Positions 1 through 9,056 of a stretch of DNA of 64,000 bases are shown piece by piece. How positions within the stretch are numbered: position 1 is the first letter of the stretch; every line of letters starts with the position of its first letter. Under the pieces are notes generated by a model. It searched no databases and had not been told where the DNA came from. It saw only the letters and a program-made list of their open reading frames with translations. The position numbers and the translations under genes were made by a program. Source of the stretch: Haliea sp. (GTDB taxonomy: Bacteria > Pseudomonadota > Gammaproteobacteria > Pseudomonadales > Halieaceae); NCBI GenBank assembly GCA_002692965.1, contig NZNC01000004.1, positions 1-64,000 on the forward strand, written 5' to 3'.

Positions 1-273
1 GTCCGCATCGCTACGGATACCCCAGCGGTAGCCACTCTGGTCTGCATCGCTACGGATACCCCAGCGGTAGCCGCTCTGGTCCGCGTCGCTGCGGATACCC
101 CAGCGGTAGCCGCTCTGGTCCGCATCGCTACGGATACCCCAGCGGTAGCCGCTCTGGTCCGCATCGCTACGGATGCCCCAGCGGTAGCCGCTCTGGTCCG
201 CATCGCTACGGATACCCCAGCGGTAGCCACTCTGGTCCGCATCGCTCCGGATACCCCAGCGGTAACCCGTCTG
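1..273 (-). repeat. 39-bp coding tandem repeat, seven copies in window
   Basis: Seven head-to-tail 39-bp units start at 1, 40, 79, 118, 157, 196 and 235. Each encodes QSGYRWGIRSDAD. Copies differ at several positions, but every difference I can translate is synonymous, apart from Ser to Thr in the unit nearest the N-terminus. The array continues past the left edge, so total copy number is unknown. Confidence 0.95.
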
Positions 274-591
274 TGAGGCAGAGGACGAAGCCCCTACTTG
301 GGCAACAGCGCGCGAGACACCCTCAGCTTGTTGCCACTTAAAACCATCTGCTTCGCTTACGTCCGACCATTGCATATCGTCAGCACGATCCTGGGAGCGA
401 TTAGCTCTCCATTTGAATGAACGCGCAGCACCATATTTTTCTTCAGACGCCAACGAACTAGCGATAGATGAGTTATCTACCGCGTGATACGACCTCGTCG
501 CCGAATTTGTTTCAGCTACCGCATGGAAGCTCAGCTGAGCGATAGCAGCTGCAAGGACACTCTGGCCTACAACTTTGGTCAACTTCTTCAT
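1..591 (-). CDS. Secreted tandem-repeat protein of unknown function (C-terminus outside window)
   Basis: The frame is open from an ATG to the window edge (197 codons). It begins MKKLTKVVGQSVLAAAIAQL and continues to an AVA-E site, a typical Sec signal peptide. Residues about 60-105 contain loose W-bearing units (SFKW, MQW, GFKW). From about residue 107 the chain is seven copies of a 13-residue unit, GYRWGIRSDADQS. Trp spacing in the degenerate part (14, 11, then 26 = 2x13) suggests the whole mature protein derives from the same unit. No cysteines or known domain were recognised. It could be a surface or matrix structural protein, an adhesin, or a repeat precursor peptide; none of these is shown. 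A GGGCGGGAT stretch lies just upstream of the start. Signal peptide and frame are certain; function is unknown. Confidence 0.8.
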   Translation of the reverse strand, partial: MKKLTKVVGQSVLAAAIAQLSFHAVAETNSATRSYHAVDNSSIASSLASEEKYGAARSFKWRANRSQDRADDMQWSDVSEADGFKWQQAEGVSRAVAQVGASSSASQTGYRWGIRSDADQSGYRWGIRSDADQSGYRWGIRSDADQSGYRWGIRSDADQSGYRWGIRSDADQSGYRWGIRSDADQSGYRWGIRSDAD

Positions 592-696
592 AATAAATCC
601 CGCCCTTGATTGGTGCTTCATTCCTTTGGTTGCGCCGCTGAGACGAATACATCCCGATCCGACTAAAACGCGTCAAGTATCACGACGCTTACAGGC

Positions 697-725
697 GTTA
701 TAGAGGTGGGGCATGCGCGGTTTAA
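697..725 (-). promoter_or_regulatory. Candidate sigma-70 promoter of the repeat-protein gene with overlapping palindrome
   Basis: On the minus strand a TTAAAC element (725-720) and TATAAC (702-697) are separated by 17 bases, about 105 bases before the start codon. The perfect palindrome GCGGTTTAACCGC (717-729) overlaps the -35 element and could be a repressor operator. This comes from motif reading only. Confidence 0.45.
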
Positions 726-798
726 CCGCACGCCATACCCACTTTGGGGTAGCTAGCAGCCACCACTTGGCAGGCTTTTCGCGGGAACGACGGAGGGA

Positions 799-818
799 TT
801 TGTGACTCGGCTCACAAA
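799..818. promoter_or_regulatory. CRP/Vfr-type binding site
   Basis: TTTGTGA-N6-TCACAAA is a perfect inverted repeat containing the CRP consensus TGTGA-N6-TCACA. It sits about 110-120 bases upstream of the inferred start point of the repeat-protein gene; the other neighbour is the 3' end of the subtilase gene, so the repeat gene is the only obvious target. The rest of 592-883 shows only this site and the promoter/palindrome. Confidence 0.6.
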
Positions 819-883
819 CTATTGAAACTAAAAGGAAAAAATCGCTTGACTTCAGCGATCCCGGGCTTGACCCAAACGGGGTA

Positions 884-2881
884 TCAGGAGCGGTCTGGAG
901 GGAGCCTGGACTCTTGCAGGGCTTCGATGCGCGCGCGCTCGCGGGCGTACTGGCCGGCCCAGTCGAAGGGTAATGCGGGGTCTTGCGGGGGAAGATCGGG
1001 CCGCTCGATGTGGTCTTTTACGCCCCAGCGGCGGCTGTCACTGGGGCCTTTTTCGCTGGCCTGTGGCGCCAGCATGATGTCGAGGCCCGGCAAGCTCGGG
1101 GCGTTGGCGTCGCTGACGTCGGCGGGCCCTTCGAAGAAGCGCTCACCGGCCATGTCGGCCTGAATGTCCAGGCCCAGGTTTCCGCAGCCGGTGTCTCCCA
1201 GGGTGATCGCACGGCTGACATTGACCAGGCCGCGCCCCTGTTCAAAGGGACTGTAGGCCAGGCGCCCGTCGCGGTTGATTGCCGGCTCGGCGCTGCTGGT
1301 CAACAGGCATTTGACCTCGTCCGGGCTCAGCTCCGGCTGCATCTGCAGCAGCAGCGCCACCAGGCCGGAAACCAGCGCTGCCGCCTGGCTGGTGCCGGTC
1401 ATCACCAGCTCGCCGGTACTGATCATGTAGTCCGGGTGTTCTTCGGTCAGGGTGCTGCCCGGGCGGGTCAAGGCCGCCATGTGGCCGCCGGGAGCCACCA
1501 GGTCGGGCTTGATGTGTCCCAGGGGCGTTGGCCCGCGGGAAGAGAAGTCCGGTATGTAGTCGTCGTTGCGCTCGCCCACAGTCCAGCTGTCGGTAATCGC
1601 ACCGACCGTGATGCCATAGGGCAGGTTGCCCGGAGACCCCAGGGTCATGGGGTCCGGCCCCTCATTGCCAGCGGCGGCCACCAGCACAATGCCGCTGGCC
1701 CAGGCACGCATCAGCGCCTGGTTGATGGGGTCGAGAAAATAGGGCCAGCGCGGGCGCGCGGCAAAGGACAGGTTGAGCACGCGGATGTCCAGGGCCTCAC
1801 GCTGCTCGACCACCCACTGCACACCGCGCACGATATCCAGCATGTCGCCACTGCCCTCGCGGTTGAAGGCCTTCACCGCCACCAGGCGCGCGTCCGGGGC
1901 AATCCCCTTGTAGTGCCCCGCCGGGGCACCGTCGAGGGTGCGCGCCGGCTCGCTGTTGGCCAGCACGCTGCTCATGTGGGTGCCGTGACCGCTCTCGTCG
2001 AAGGCCTCGTCACCGGCGCGGTCTGTCATGGCGTCATAGCGACCGATAATGCGCGGCTCACCGTGACTGTCGCGGGCGAGGTGGGGGTGCTCCCACAGGC
2101 CGGAGTCCAGCACCGCCACGGTCACACCGCGCCCGGTCACGCCCAGACGGTGCAGGGCCGCGGCACCGGAAACCTGGGGGTACCAGGTGTCGGCGGCGTA
2201 ATCGCAGTAGCCGGGAATGAGCTCGGTGCCGCAGTCTTCGTGAAAGCCCAGCTGGATGCTGAAATCCCGCTGGGGGTAAGGCGCCGGCGCTGTGGATGCG
2301 CTGGCATTGGCTGCAAACTGCAGCTGCAGGCGCTGGCCGTTTTCCAGTGCCAGAGCCGACTTCCGCGGAAACGTCACAGACAGTTCGCCCGGGCTCTGTC
2401 CCGCCAGCGGCAACGCTCGCCCGCCCAGGCTCAATGCCTGCAGCGCACCCAGTTCCTCGGGCCAGGCCAGCGTCAGGCTGGCCAGATGCGCAGGCCCGCG
2501 CTTCAGGTAGAGGCGCCAGTCCAGCGCGGCGGGCTGTATCTCTGCCTCCAGGGCACCCCCCACGTCGCAGCCCGGGGGGCCCTCCGGGGGGGCATCCGGC
2601 TCCAGGGAGAGGTCGTCGATCATGCGCCGGATGGCGGGCGACTCACGCAGCTGCGCCAACTGGTCCGGGCTGACCCAGGCGCCAACGGCATTGATGATGG
2701 GCAGATCGTGGCTGATCTCGCCGCCGGCCGCCTCCACCAGTTCGCGCATGGCGGCCGCCGACTCTCCCTGCAGCATCACCTGCAGCCGATCGGGAAGCGC
2801 AGTAGGGGCATCATCCGCGACCGCCAGCGCGGTGCTACCGGCCAGGCTCAGCGCAAGGACCAGGGGAGTCAGGCGGGGCAA
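884..2881 (-). CDS. Secreted subtilisin-like serine protease (S8 family)
   Basis: The protein has a signal peptide (MPRLTPLVLALSLAGSTALA), an N-terminal prodomain-like region and a peptidase S8 domain from about residue 250. The catalytic triad is visible as VAVLDSG (Asp), SGHGTH (His) and GTSQAA (Ser), with the oxyanion Asn in AAAGNEG. A Pro-rich, charged tail of about 60 residues follows, with no obvious membrane anchor. I chose the TTG start because it directly follows the signal peptide frame, has GGGAGAG about seven bases upstream, and begins one base after the stop of the upstream gene. Longer in-frame starts lie inside that gene and would bury the signal peptide. Translation is probably coupled to the upstream c-di-GMP gene. 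Substrate unknown. Confidence 0.85.
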   Translation of the reverse strand: MPRLTPLVLALSLAGSTALAVADDAPTALPDRLQVMLQGESAAAMRELVEAAGGEISHDLPIINAVGAWVSPDQLAQLRESPAIRRMIDDLSLEPDAPPEGPPGCDVGGALEAEIQPAALDWRLYLKRGPAHLASLTLAWPEELGALQALSLGGRALPLAGQSPGELSVTFPRKSALALENGQRLQLQFAANASASTAPAPYPQRDFSIQLGFHEDCGTELIPGYCDYAADTWYPQVSGAAALHRLGVTGRGVTVAVLDSGLWEHPHLARDSHGEPRIIGRYDAMTDRAGDEAFDESGHGTHMSSVLANSEPARTLDGAPAGHYKGIAPDARLVAVKAFNREGSGDMLDIVRGVQWVVEQREALDIRVLNLSFAARPRWPYFLDPINQALMRAWASGIVLVAAAGNEGPDPMTLGSPGNLPYGITVGAITDSWTVGERNDDYIPDFSSRGPTPLGHIKPDLVAPGGHMAALTRPGSTLTEEHPDYMISTGELVMTGTSQAAALVSGLVALLLQMQPELSPDEVKCLLTSSAEPAINRDGRLAYSPFEQGRGLVNVSRAITLGDTGCGNLGLDIQADMAGERFFEGPADVSDANAPSLPGLDIMLAPQASEKGPSDSRRWGVKDHIERPDLPPQDPALPFDWAGQYARERARIEALQESRLPPDRS

Positions 2882-2882
2882 A

Positions 2883-4706
2883 TCACTCTCCCGGGTAAAG
2901 CTGGTCCAGGTAGTTACGGCGCAGCAGCTCGGGCACTTCCTCCGGGTAGACCGGGGTGGAAAGCAGGTAGCCCTGCAGCAGGTCACAGCGCAACTTGACC
3001 AGGTAGTCGAGCTGTTCCGGCGTCTCGATGCCCTCGGCGATGACCCGCAGTTTCAGGGTGCGGGCCAGGGCGATGATGGCGTCGACAATGGCCGCGCCGT
3101 CGGGGCTGTTAAGGTCAGCCACGAAGCTCTGGTCGATTTTCAGGGTATCGATGGGGAAGCGTTTCAGGTAACTCAGGGAGGAATAGCCGGTGCCGAAGTC
3201 GTCCACCGCCAGCTCCAGGCCGATGTCCTTGAGCTCCCGCAACTTGGCGATATTGGTTTCGGCATCGGTCATGATGGCGCTTTCCGTCAGCTCCAGTTCG
3301 AGCCGGTGCGGCGCCATTTCGGACTGCTCGACAAAGGCGCGGACGAAGCGCGCCAGCCCCGCCTGATTGAACTGCAGCGGCGAGATGTTCACGCTCACCC
3401 GAAAGTCCGGCAGACCCAGGCTGTCCCAGTGGCGGCAATCTTTCGCCACGGTGTGCATGACCCACTCGCCCAGCTCGACGATCTGCCCGGTCCGCTCGGC
3501 CACGGGTATGAATTCCCCCGGGGAAACCATGCCATGCTCCGGGTGTTTCCAGCGCACCAGGGCTTCCAGCCCGACCACCGCACCGCTGGCACTGTCCACC
3601 TGGGGCTGGTAACGCAGCTCCAGCTGGTCGTGCCCCATGGCGTAGCGCAGCTCCTCCTCCATCTTGAGCTGCTCTACCGCCTGCGCGTTCATCTTCTCGT
3701 TGTAGAAGCGGTAACAGGCGCGCCCCTCCGCCTTGGCCGCGTACATCGCAGTATCGGCGTTGCGCACCAGGCTGTCGGGGTCGCAGCCGTCCTGGGGGTA
3801 AATGGCGATGCCGATACTCGGCGTCACCACCGGGTTGTGGGACTGCAGGGCGATCGGCTGGGACAGGCTGTTGAGAATGCGCCGCGCCACCCGCTCCACA
3901 TGCAGGGTGTCGGCCACGTCCGAGAGCACCACGGTAAACTCGTCACCCCCCAGGCGCGCGATTTCGGTGCCCTGGTAATCGTCTTCCGCGGCGTTCTTGT
4001 CGGAGAAGTAGTTGATGGCATCGTCCTCGCGCAACTCCAGGGTCAGGCGCTTGGCGATTTCCACCAGCAGCCGGTCCCCGCGGCCGTGGCCGATGGAGTC
4101 GTTAATGCGCTTGAAGTGATCGAGGTCGATGAACATCAGGGCCGCGTGGGTGTCGTTGCGCTGACAGCGCTTGAGGATGCGGTTGAGCTGCTCGGTGAAA
4201 CTGCGCCGGTTGGGCAGGCTGGTCAGGGGGTCGTAGTAAGCCAGGTAGCGCAGGCGGTCTTCCTGCCGCTTGAGGGCGTTGAAGGCATTGCTGGCCCGCA
4301 GCATGTAGTGCACGTCACGCCCCAGCAGGGACCAGTTCAGGGGCTTGGTCTTGTACTGGGTGGCGCCGGCCTCGAAGCCCTTGTCGATGGACTCGCGGTC
4401 GTCGGAACCGGTGACAATCATGATCGGGATGGTTTCACCCTGGGGCAGCCCGCGAATACGCCGACACACCTCGAGGCCATCCATCCCGGGCATTTCCACG
4501 TCGAGGAATATCAGATCGGGGCGCTCGCGCACGAAGAGGTCGAGGGCCTCCGGGCCGCTGCTCGCCTCCACGACGTCGAGTCCCTCCGCCTCCAGACACT
4601 GACGGGTCAGCAGACGGACATTGAAGTCGTCATCACTGACAAGCACCTTGGCGCGCTGGGCAGACTGGGAACGGCTGGACATGGAGCGGATTGTGACCTG
4701 GTTCAC
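2883..4706 (-). CDS. Response regulator with GGDEF and EAL domains
   Basis: Receiver domain at about residues 18-135, with acidic pocket SDDD, phospho-acceptor Asp in LDVEMPG and Lys in KTKPLNW. GGDEF domain at about 165-340 with intact RLGGDEF. EAL domain at about 350-600 with EALVRW and DDFGTGYSSLSYLKR. All residues expected for c-di-GMP synthesis and hydrolysis are present. The usual inhibitory RxxD site appears as REDD but is separated from GGDEF by an insertion of about 20 residues. The start is a GTG preceded by GAGGG; an ATG eight codons later lacks a ribosome site. The cognate kinase is not evident; the hybrid kinase at 6.7 kb is the nearest candidate. Confidence 0.9.
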   Translation of the reverse strand: MNQVTIRSMSSRSQSAQRAKVLVSDDDFNVRLLTRQCLEAEGLDVVEASSGPEALDLFVRERPDLIFLDVEMPGMDGLEVCRRIRGLPQGETIPIMIVTGSDDRESIDKGFEAGATQYKTKPLNWSLLGRDVHYMLRASNAFNALKRQEDRLRYLAYYDPLTSLPNRRSFTEQLNRILKRCQRNDTHAALMFIDLDHFKRINDSIGHGRGDRLLVEIAKRLTLELREDDAINYFSDKNAAEDDYQGTEIARLGGDEFTVVLSDVADTLHVERVARRILNSLSQPIALQSHNPVVTPSIGIAIYPQDGCDPDSLVRNADTAMYAAKAEGRACYRFYNEKMNAQAVEQLKMEEELRYAMGHDQLELRYQPQVDSASGAVVGLEALVRWKHPEHGMVSPGEFIPVAERTGQIVELGEWVMHTVAKDCRHWDSLGLPDFRVSVNISPLQFNQAGLARFVRAFVEQSEMAPHRLELELTESAIMTDAETNIAKLRELKDIGLELAVDDFGTGYSSLSYLKRFPIDTLKIDQSFVADLNSPDGAAIVDAIIALARTLKLRVIAEGIETPEQLDYLVKLRCDLLQGYLLSTPVYPEEVPELLRRNYLDQLYPGE

Positions 4707-4786
4707 ACTTATTCCCTCAGGCTACCACCCGCGCCGGTATGCGGCCAGCGCTTTTACCGGCCGCGTCACCGGATGTCGGCCCCGGT

Positions 4787-6481
4787 TCACGAAACCACTC
4801 GCTCACGTTGCTTGTAACGCTGCTCGCGGACAAAGCGCGGCAGCTGCTGCAGGGGAATGGCCTGGCTGAAGTAAAAGCCCTGGACCTCGTCACAGCGCTC
4901 GTCGCGCAGGAACTCGACCTGTTCGTGGCACTCGGCACCCTCGGCAATCACGCTCATGTCCAGGCGCCGGGCCATCTCGATAATCAGGCTGCAGATGGCC
5001 GCCTGCTGGCGGTTGTGGGGCAAACCGCGGACAAAACTGGCGTCCACCTTGAGCGCGGCGATGGGCAGGGCCGTCAGGTGAGACAGCTGAGAGAACCCGG
5101 TACCGAAGTCGTCCAGCGAGAAAACGATCCCCAGCTCGCGCAGCTGATCCATTCGCAACTTGATTGCCTCGGGGCTTTTCAGGATGGTGCTTTCGGTCAG
5201 TTCGAACTCGAGGTGGCGCGCATCGGCGCCAGTGCGCTCGAGAATATCGTGTACCGCCGGTACAAAGCGGTCATCCTGGATCTGGGAAAAGGAGATGTTC
5301 ACCGCTACGGTAATGTCACCCAGCCCCTCCTCCGCCAGCCAGTTGAGGGCATGGCAGGCATGCTGGATCACCTGATAGCCGATAGTGCGCATCAGCCCCA
5401 TGTCTTCGCAGGCGGCAAGAAACTCCCCCGGACAGATCAATCCCCGCTCGGGGTGGTTCCAGCGCAGCAGCGCCTCCAGCCCGCTCAGACGACCGCTCTC
5501 GAGGTGGATGCGCGGCTGGTAGTGCAGTTCAAACTGGTTATGGCGCGCCGCGGCGCGCAAATCGGCAATCAGGCTATGGACGCCTTCGCTGTTGAAACTG
5601 AGGCGATCGCAATAACGAATCAGCTTGCTGCCCGGCACTGCCTTGGCCTGCTGCATGGCGCTGCGTGCGTTCTCCAGCAGGTCGCCGGGGCCCTGAGCAT
5701 CTTCGGGGAACAGGGTTGCGCCTATGCTGGCATCCACATCCAGCTGCTCACCCTCGAGGCTGACCGGGCCGCTCACCGCCTGCAGAATTTTCTCGCCCAT
5801 GGCCTGTAGATCTTCCCCACCGCCAATATCTTCCAGCACCACGGCAAACTCGTCACCCGCCAGGCGGGCAATACTGTCCGTGTTGCGCAGCTTGCCGGTG
5901 ATGCGCTCGCAGAGAATGCGGATCAGGTGGTCGCCCTGCTGCTCGCCGAAGTGATCATTGATATTGGCGAACTGATCGACGTTGAGGGTCAGCAGGCCGG
6001 TGTGAAACTGGTAGCGGGTGGAGCGATCCAGGGCGCGCTCGAGGTGGGCACGAAAAGCCGCACGGTTGAGCGCACCCGTGAGGGGGTCACGCGTTGCGAG
6101 GTCTGTCACGGCGCGCTGCGCCCGATGCAGCTGGATACTGTAATCCAGTACGCGGTGCACCAGGGCATCCGGCAAATCGCCACGCACCAGGTGGTCAGTG
6201 ACCCCCTGGGGCAATTCCTCGGTCGGAGCGCTGTCGAGCAGGAGGATGATCGGAAACCCGGGTGCCTGTTTCTGCAGCAGCCGCAACAGGTAGGTGGTCT
6301 GGGGCCCATCGGCCAGCAGCAGGGCATCCGGTGCGGCATCGCGCAGGGTTTCCAGCGGACGCTCGAGGGTCGTATGAACTGTCAGGGTAAAACGGGCAGG
6401 GCGTGCGCGAGAGAGACAGGCCCCGACCAGCAGCGAATCGGCCGGCTGTTCGGACACCAGGTGGATGGCATGCTCTGTCAC
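4787..6481 (-). CDS. Degenerate-receiver GGDEF-EAL protein
   Basis: The N-terminal 120 residues look like a receiver fold that has lost its phosphorylation site: the region expected to hold the Asp reads LLLADGP and the conserved Lys region reads LVRGDLP. The GGDEF domain carries AGDEF, a variant that is often active, preceded by an intact RxxD inhibitory site (RNTD). The EAL domain has EALLRW and LDDFGTGFSQLS, so phosphodiesterase residues are present. The start chosen is a GTG with GGAG five bases upstream; the longer frame adds 29 residues with no domain. It lies in the same orientation as the next receiver-GGDEF-EAL gene across an 80-base gap, so the two may form one c-di-GMP unit. Confidence 0.88.
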   Translation of the reverse strand: MTEHAIHLVSEQPADSLLVGACLSRARPARFTLTVHTTLERPLETLRDAAPDALLLADGPQTTYLLRLLQKQAPGFPIILLLDSAPTEELPQGVTDHLVRGDLPDALVHRVLDYSIQLHRAQRAVTDLATRDPLTGALNRAAFRAHLERALDRSTRYQFHTGLLTLNVDQFANINDHFGEQQGDHLIRILCERITGKLRNTDSIARLAGDEFAVVLEDIGGGEDLQAMGEKILQAVSGPVSLEGEQLDVDASIGATLFPEDAQGPGDLLENARSAMQQAKAVPGSKLIRYCDRLSFNSEGVHSLIADLRAAARHNQFELHYQPRIHLESGRLSGLEALLRWNHPERGLICPGEFLAACEDMGLMRTIGYQVIQHACHALNWLAEEGLGDITVAVNISFSQIQDDRFVPAVHDILERTGADARHLEFELTESTILKSPEAIKLRMDQLRELGIVFSLDDFGTGFSQLSHLTALPIAALKVDASFVRGLPHNRQQAAICSLIIEMARRLDMSVIAEGAECHEQVEFLRDERCDEVQGFYFSQAIPLQQLPRFVREQRYKQRERVVS

Positions 6482-6715
6482 TGTCGCTCCATTCCGAGGC
6501 TTCCCCTGCTTGCACTCCGCCTGCGATAGTTCGTTATTGTAGTAATTACAGTTGCTTATACGCGACAATTCACCAGTTTTCTACAGCTTGGGCGGGAAAT
6601 TGCCAAATTTTTCGTGCTGTGTGTGCCCCGGGCAGACCAGTTGCGACACTGGCAGGGGCGGAGTAATGTCCAAATTCAAGGGAAATGCCTGCCCAGACAG
6701 CAGGAGCAGCGAAGC

Positions 6716-8980
6716 ATGACGGCCTTCTACCTGGAAAACCCCGAGCGTTTGCTCGCGTGCAGTGAGACCCAATTGCACTCCGGGGTCTGGACCTACAATA
6801 CCCGCAGCCATGCGTTTTCGCTGTCGCCCCTGGTGCAGGCGCTCTATGGGGTCACCACCCCCACCGTGCCAAGCCGTGACGCCACCATGACCCGTATCCA
6901 TCCGGAGGACCGGGAGCGGGTCAGCAAGGCCATGCGCGAAGCCTTTGAGCAGGGCAAGGCCTTCTCGGTACAGCACCGCCTGCTGCACCCTAACGGGCGC
7001 GAATACTGGCTGGTGATCACCGGTGATCTGCTACCCGACGCGGGGGGGCAGTGGCTGGGCTTCATACAGGACCTGACCGAACTGGTAGAGACCCGGCAGC
7101 GCGCGGACCAGCTCGCGCACCAGCTGGAGAGCACCCTGGAGCATATCAACGACGGTTTCTTTACGCTCGACCACGACTGGCAGGTGACCTTCGTCAACAG
7201 CCGCGCTGCCGAAATCGTGCGCCGAAGCCGGGAAAGGCTCTTGGGACACTCCCTGTGGGAACTGTTCCCCGAGGGCCGCGATTCCGACTTTCAGAAACAC
7301 TACGAGCACACTCTCGCCACGGGAGAAACCAGTCGCTTTACCGCCTGGTATGGCGAGGACCTGAATCTCTGGTTCGAAGTCACCGCCTACCGGGTGCCCG
7401 AGGGCCTGGCGGTGTATATTCGCGATATCACCGCGGAGCACCTCCGGGAGGAAGCGCTCAAGGTCGCCGAGGAGCGCTTCAATCTCCTGGCAAGCGCGAC
7501 CAACGACGTGATCTGGGACTGGGATTTTCGTACCGGCAAGGTGTGGTGGAATGAAAATCTCCATACCCAGTTCGGCCATCACCCCGAGCAGGTTGAACCC
7601 GGGCCAGAGTCCTGGAGCCGACGCATTCACCCCGACGACCAGGCAGCAGTGCTGGACAGCATCAACGCAGTAATCAACGGCAGCGCGATGCATTGGGTCC
7701 ACGAATACCGCTTTCTGCACGCCGATGGCAGCCCCCGCATCGTGGTCGACCGCGGTGTTGTAACCCGCGACGACCAGGGACGCGCGATACGCATGCTGGG
7801 CAGCATGATCGATATCACCGAGCAGCGGGCACTGGAGCAGCGTGTCCAGCAGGCACAGAAAATGGAAGCGGTGGGCCAGTTGACCGGCGGCGTCGCCCAC
7901 GACTTCAATAATCTGCTGACGGTGCTGATTGGCAACGCCGAGCGCCTGGCGGAGGATCTGGCGAAGGACAGTCCCCTGCAGTCACTGGCCGCGCTGACCC
8001 TGTCTACCGCCGAGCGCGGCGCCGAGCTGACCAACCGTCTGCTGGCTTTTGCCCGCCAACAGGCCCTGCAGCCGCGGGTCCTGCGACTGGATCAGCAGAT
8101 CGCCGGGATGGAGGCCCTGCTGCGGCGTACCCTGAGCGAATCCATTGCGATTGAGCAGATCTCCGGCGACGGCCTGTGGTCCGCCGAGGTCGACCCCGGG
8201 CAATTCGAAGTGGCCCTGCTCAATCTGGCCATCAACGCCCGGGATGCCATGCCCCGAGGGGGCCGCCTGACCCTCGAGACCGCCAATGCCTGGCTGGACG
8301 AGGACTACGCCGCGCAGCACAACGAGGTGACACCCGGCCCCTATGTGCGGGTATCCATCTCCGACAGCGGCGAGGGGATGCCACCCGATGTGTTGGCCCG
8401 GGCCTTCGAGCCCTTCTTTACCACCAAGGAGGTTGGCCAGGGCAGCGGCCTGGGCCTGAGCATGGTGTTTGGCTTCGTCAAGCAGTCGGGGGGACACATC
8501 AAGCTCTACTCCGAGGTGGGTGAGGGCACCTCGGTAAAGCTTTACTTTCCGCGCACCGATACCACAGTGGAGGTTGAGACACCGAAGGAACCGCAGCCAC
8601 TGCCAACCGGGCACGAGCACGTCCTGGTGGTGGAGGACGACCAGCTGGTGCGTGAGCACCTGGTGAGCCAGCTGCAAAGCCTGGGCTATCGCGTCAGCAG
8701 CGCCGGGGACGGCCCCGCGGCCCTCGAGCAGCTGGCGGCGACGGGAGAGTTCGACCTGCTGCTGACGGATGTCATCATGCCCGGCGGGCTGAACGGCCCC
8801 GAACTGGCGGAGCGCGTGCGCGCTCAGCGACCGGGGCTCCGGGTCCTCTACACCTCGGGTTATACCGAGAATGCCATTGTGCACCAGGGGCGCCTTGACG
8901 CCGGGGTCACCCTGCTCGGCAAACCCTGGCGGCGCGAGGAGCTGGCGCGCAAGGTGCGCGAGGTGCTGGACTCACCCTGA
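6716..8980 (+). CDS. PAS-containing hybrid histidine kinase with C-terminal receiver
   Basis: A soluble sensor kinase of 754 residues with no membrane segment. Three PAS-like domains (about 20-130, 140-260 and 275-390) are followed by a HisKA domain with phospho-His in [11 protein letters not shown], and an ATPase domain with N-box [11 protein letters not shown] and G-boxes SDSGEG and GSGLGLSM. The C-terminal receiver has VVEDD, Asp in LTDVIMPG and Lys in LLGKPWR. This is the NtrB-like/PAS hybrid kinase architecture. The ATG is preceded by AGGAG. It diverges from the GGDEF-EAL gene across 235 bases. The signal is unknown. Confidence 0.9.
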   Translation: MTAFYLENPERLLACSETQLHSGVWTYNTRSHAFSLSPLVQALYGVTTPTVPSRDATMTRIHPEDRERVSKAMREAFEQGKAFSVQHRLLHPNGREYWLVITGDLLPDAGGQWLGFIQDLTELVETRQRADQLAHQLESTLEHINDGFFTLDHDWQVTFVNSRAAEIVRRSRERLLGHSLWELFPEGRDSDFQKHYEHTLATGETSRFTAWYGEDLNLWFEVTAYRVPEGLAVYIRDITAEHLREEALKVAEERFNLLASATNDVIWDWDFRTGKVWWNENLHTQFGHHPEQVEPGPESWSRRIHPDDQAAVLDSINAVINGSAMHWVHEYRFLHADGSPRIVVDRGVVTRDDQGRAIRMLGSMIDITEQRALEQRVQQAQKMEAVGQLTGGVAHDFNNLLTVLIGNAERLAEDLAKDSPLQSLAALTLSTAERGAELTNRLLAFARQQALQPRVLRLDQQIAGMEALLRRTLSESIAIEQISGDGLWSAEVDPGQFEVALLNLAINARDAMPRGGRLTLETANAWLDEDYAAQHNEVTPGPYVRVSISDSGEGMPPDVLARAFEPFFTTKEVGQGSGLGLSMVFGFVKQSGGHIKLYSEVGEGTSVKLYFPRTDTTVEVETPKEPQPLPTGHEHVLVVEDDQLVREHLVSQLQSLGYRVSSAGDGPAALEQLAATGEFDLLLTDVIMPGGLNGPELAERVRAQRPGLRVLYTSGYTENAIVHQGRLDAGVTLLGKPWRREELARKVREVLDSP

Positions 8981-9018
8981 GTCGCCGACGCGACTACAAG
9001 GCCCCCGGCATTACCCTG

Positions 9019-9027
9019 TGATAGAAT
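9019..9027 (+). promoter_or_regulatory. Possible extended -10 promoter for nadA
   Basis: TGATAGAAT fits an extended -10 element (TGnTATAAT) about 30 bases before the nadA start. No convincing -35 was found, as is usual for extended -10 promoters. Confidence 0.35.
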
Positions 9028-9056
9028 TTCCCGTCCCCAAGGCTGTCGAAGTTCAC

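Noticed and set aside
1-273. Possible CRISPR array
   Set aside because: The 39-bp units are directly adjacent with no spacers and are in frame with a signal-peptide gene, so they are coding repeats.
595-780. c-di-GMP-I riboswitch in the leader of the repeat gene
   Set aside because: Fragments such as CGCGAAAAGCC and several hairpins recall the class, but the conserved core (GGCAAACC, ACGCAAAGCC and the tetraloop receptor) is not present in order, and most of it lies upstream of the inferred start site.
983-2998. Long plus-strand ORF opposite the subtilase
   Set aside because: It mirrors the subtilase in high-GC codons, has no domain, and the minus strand carries the full catalytic triad.
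2622-4817. Very long plus-strand ORF opposite the receiver-GGDEF-EAL gene
   Set aside because: Antisense shadow in a GC-rich gene; composition is Gln/Gly/Val-rich without motifs.
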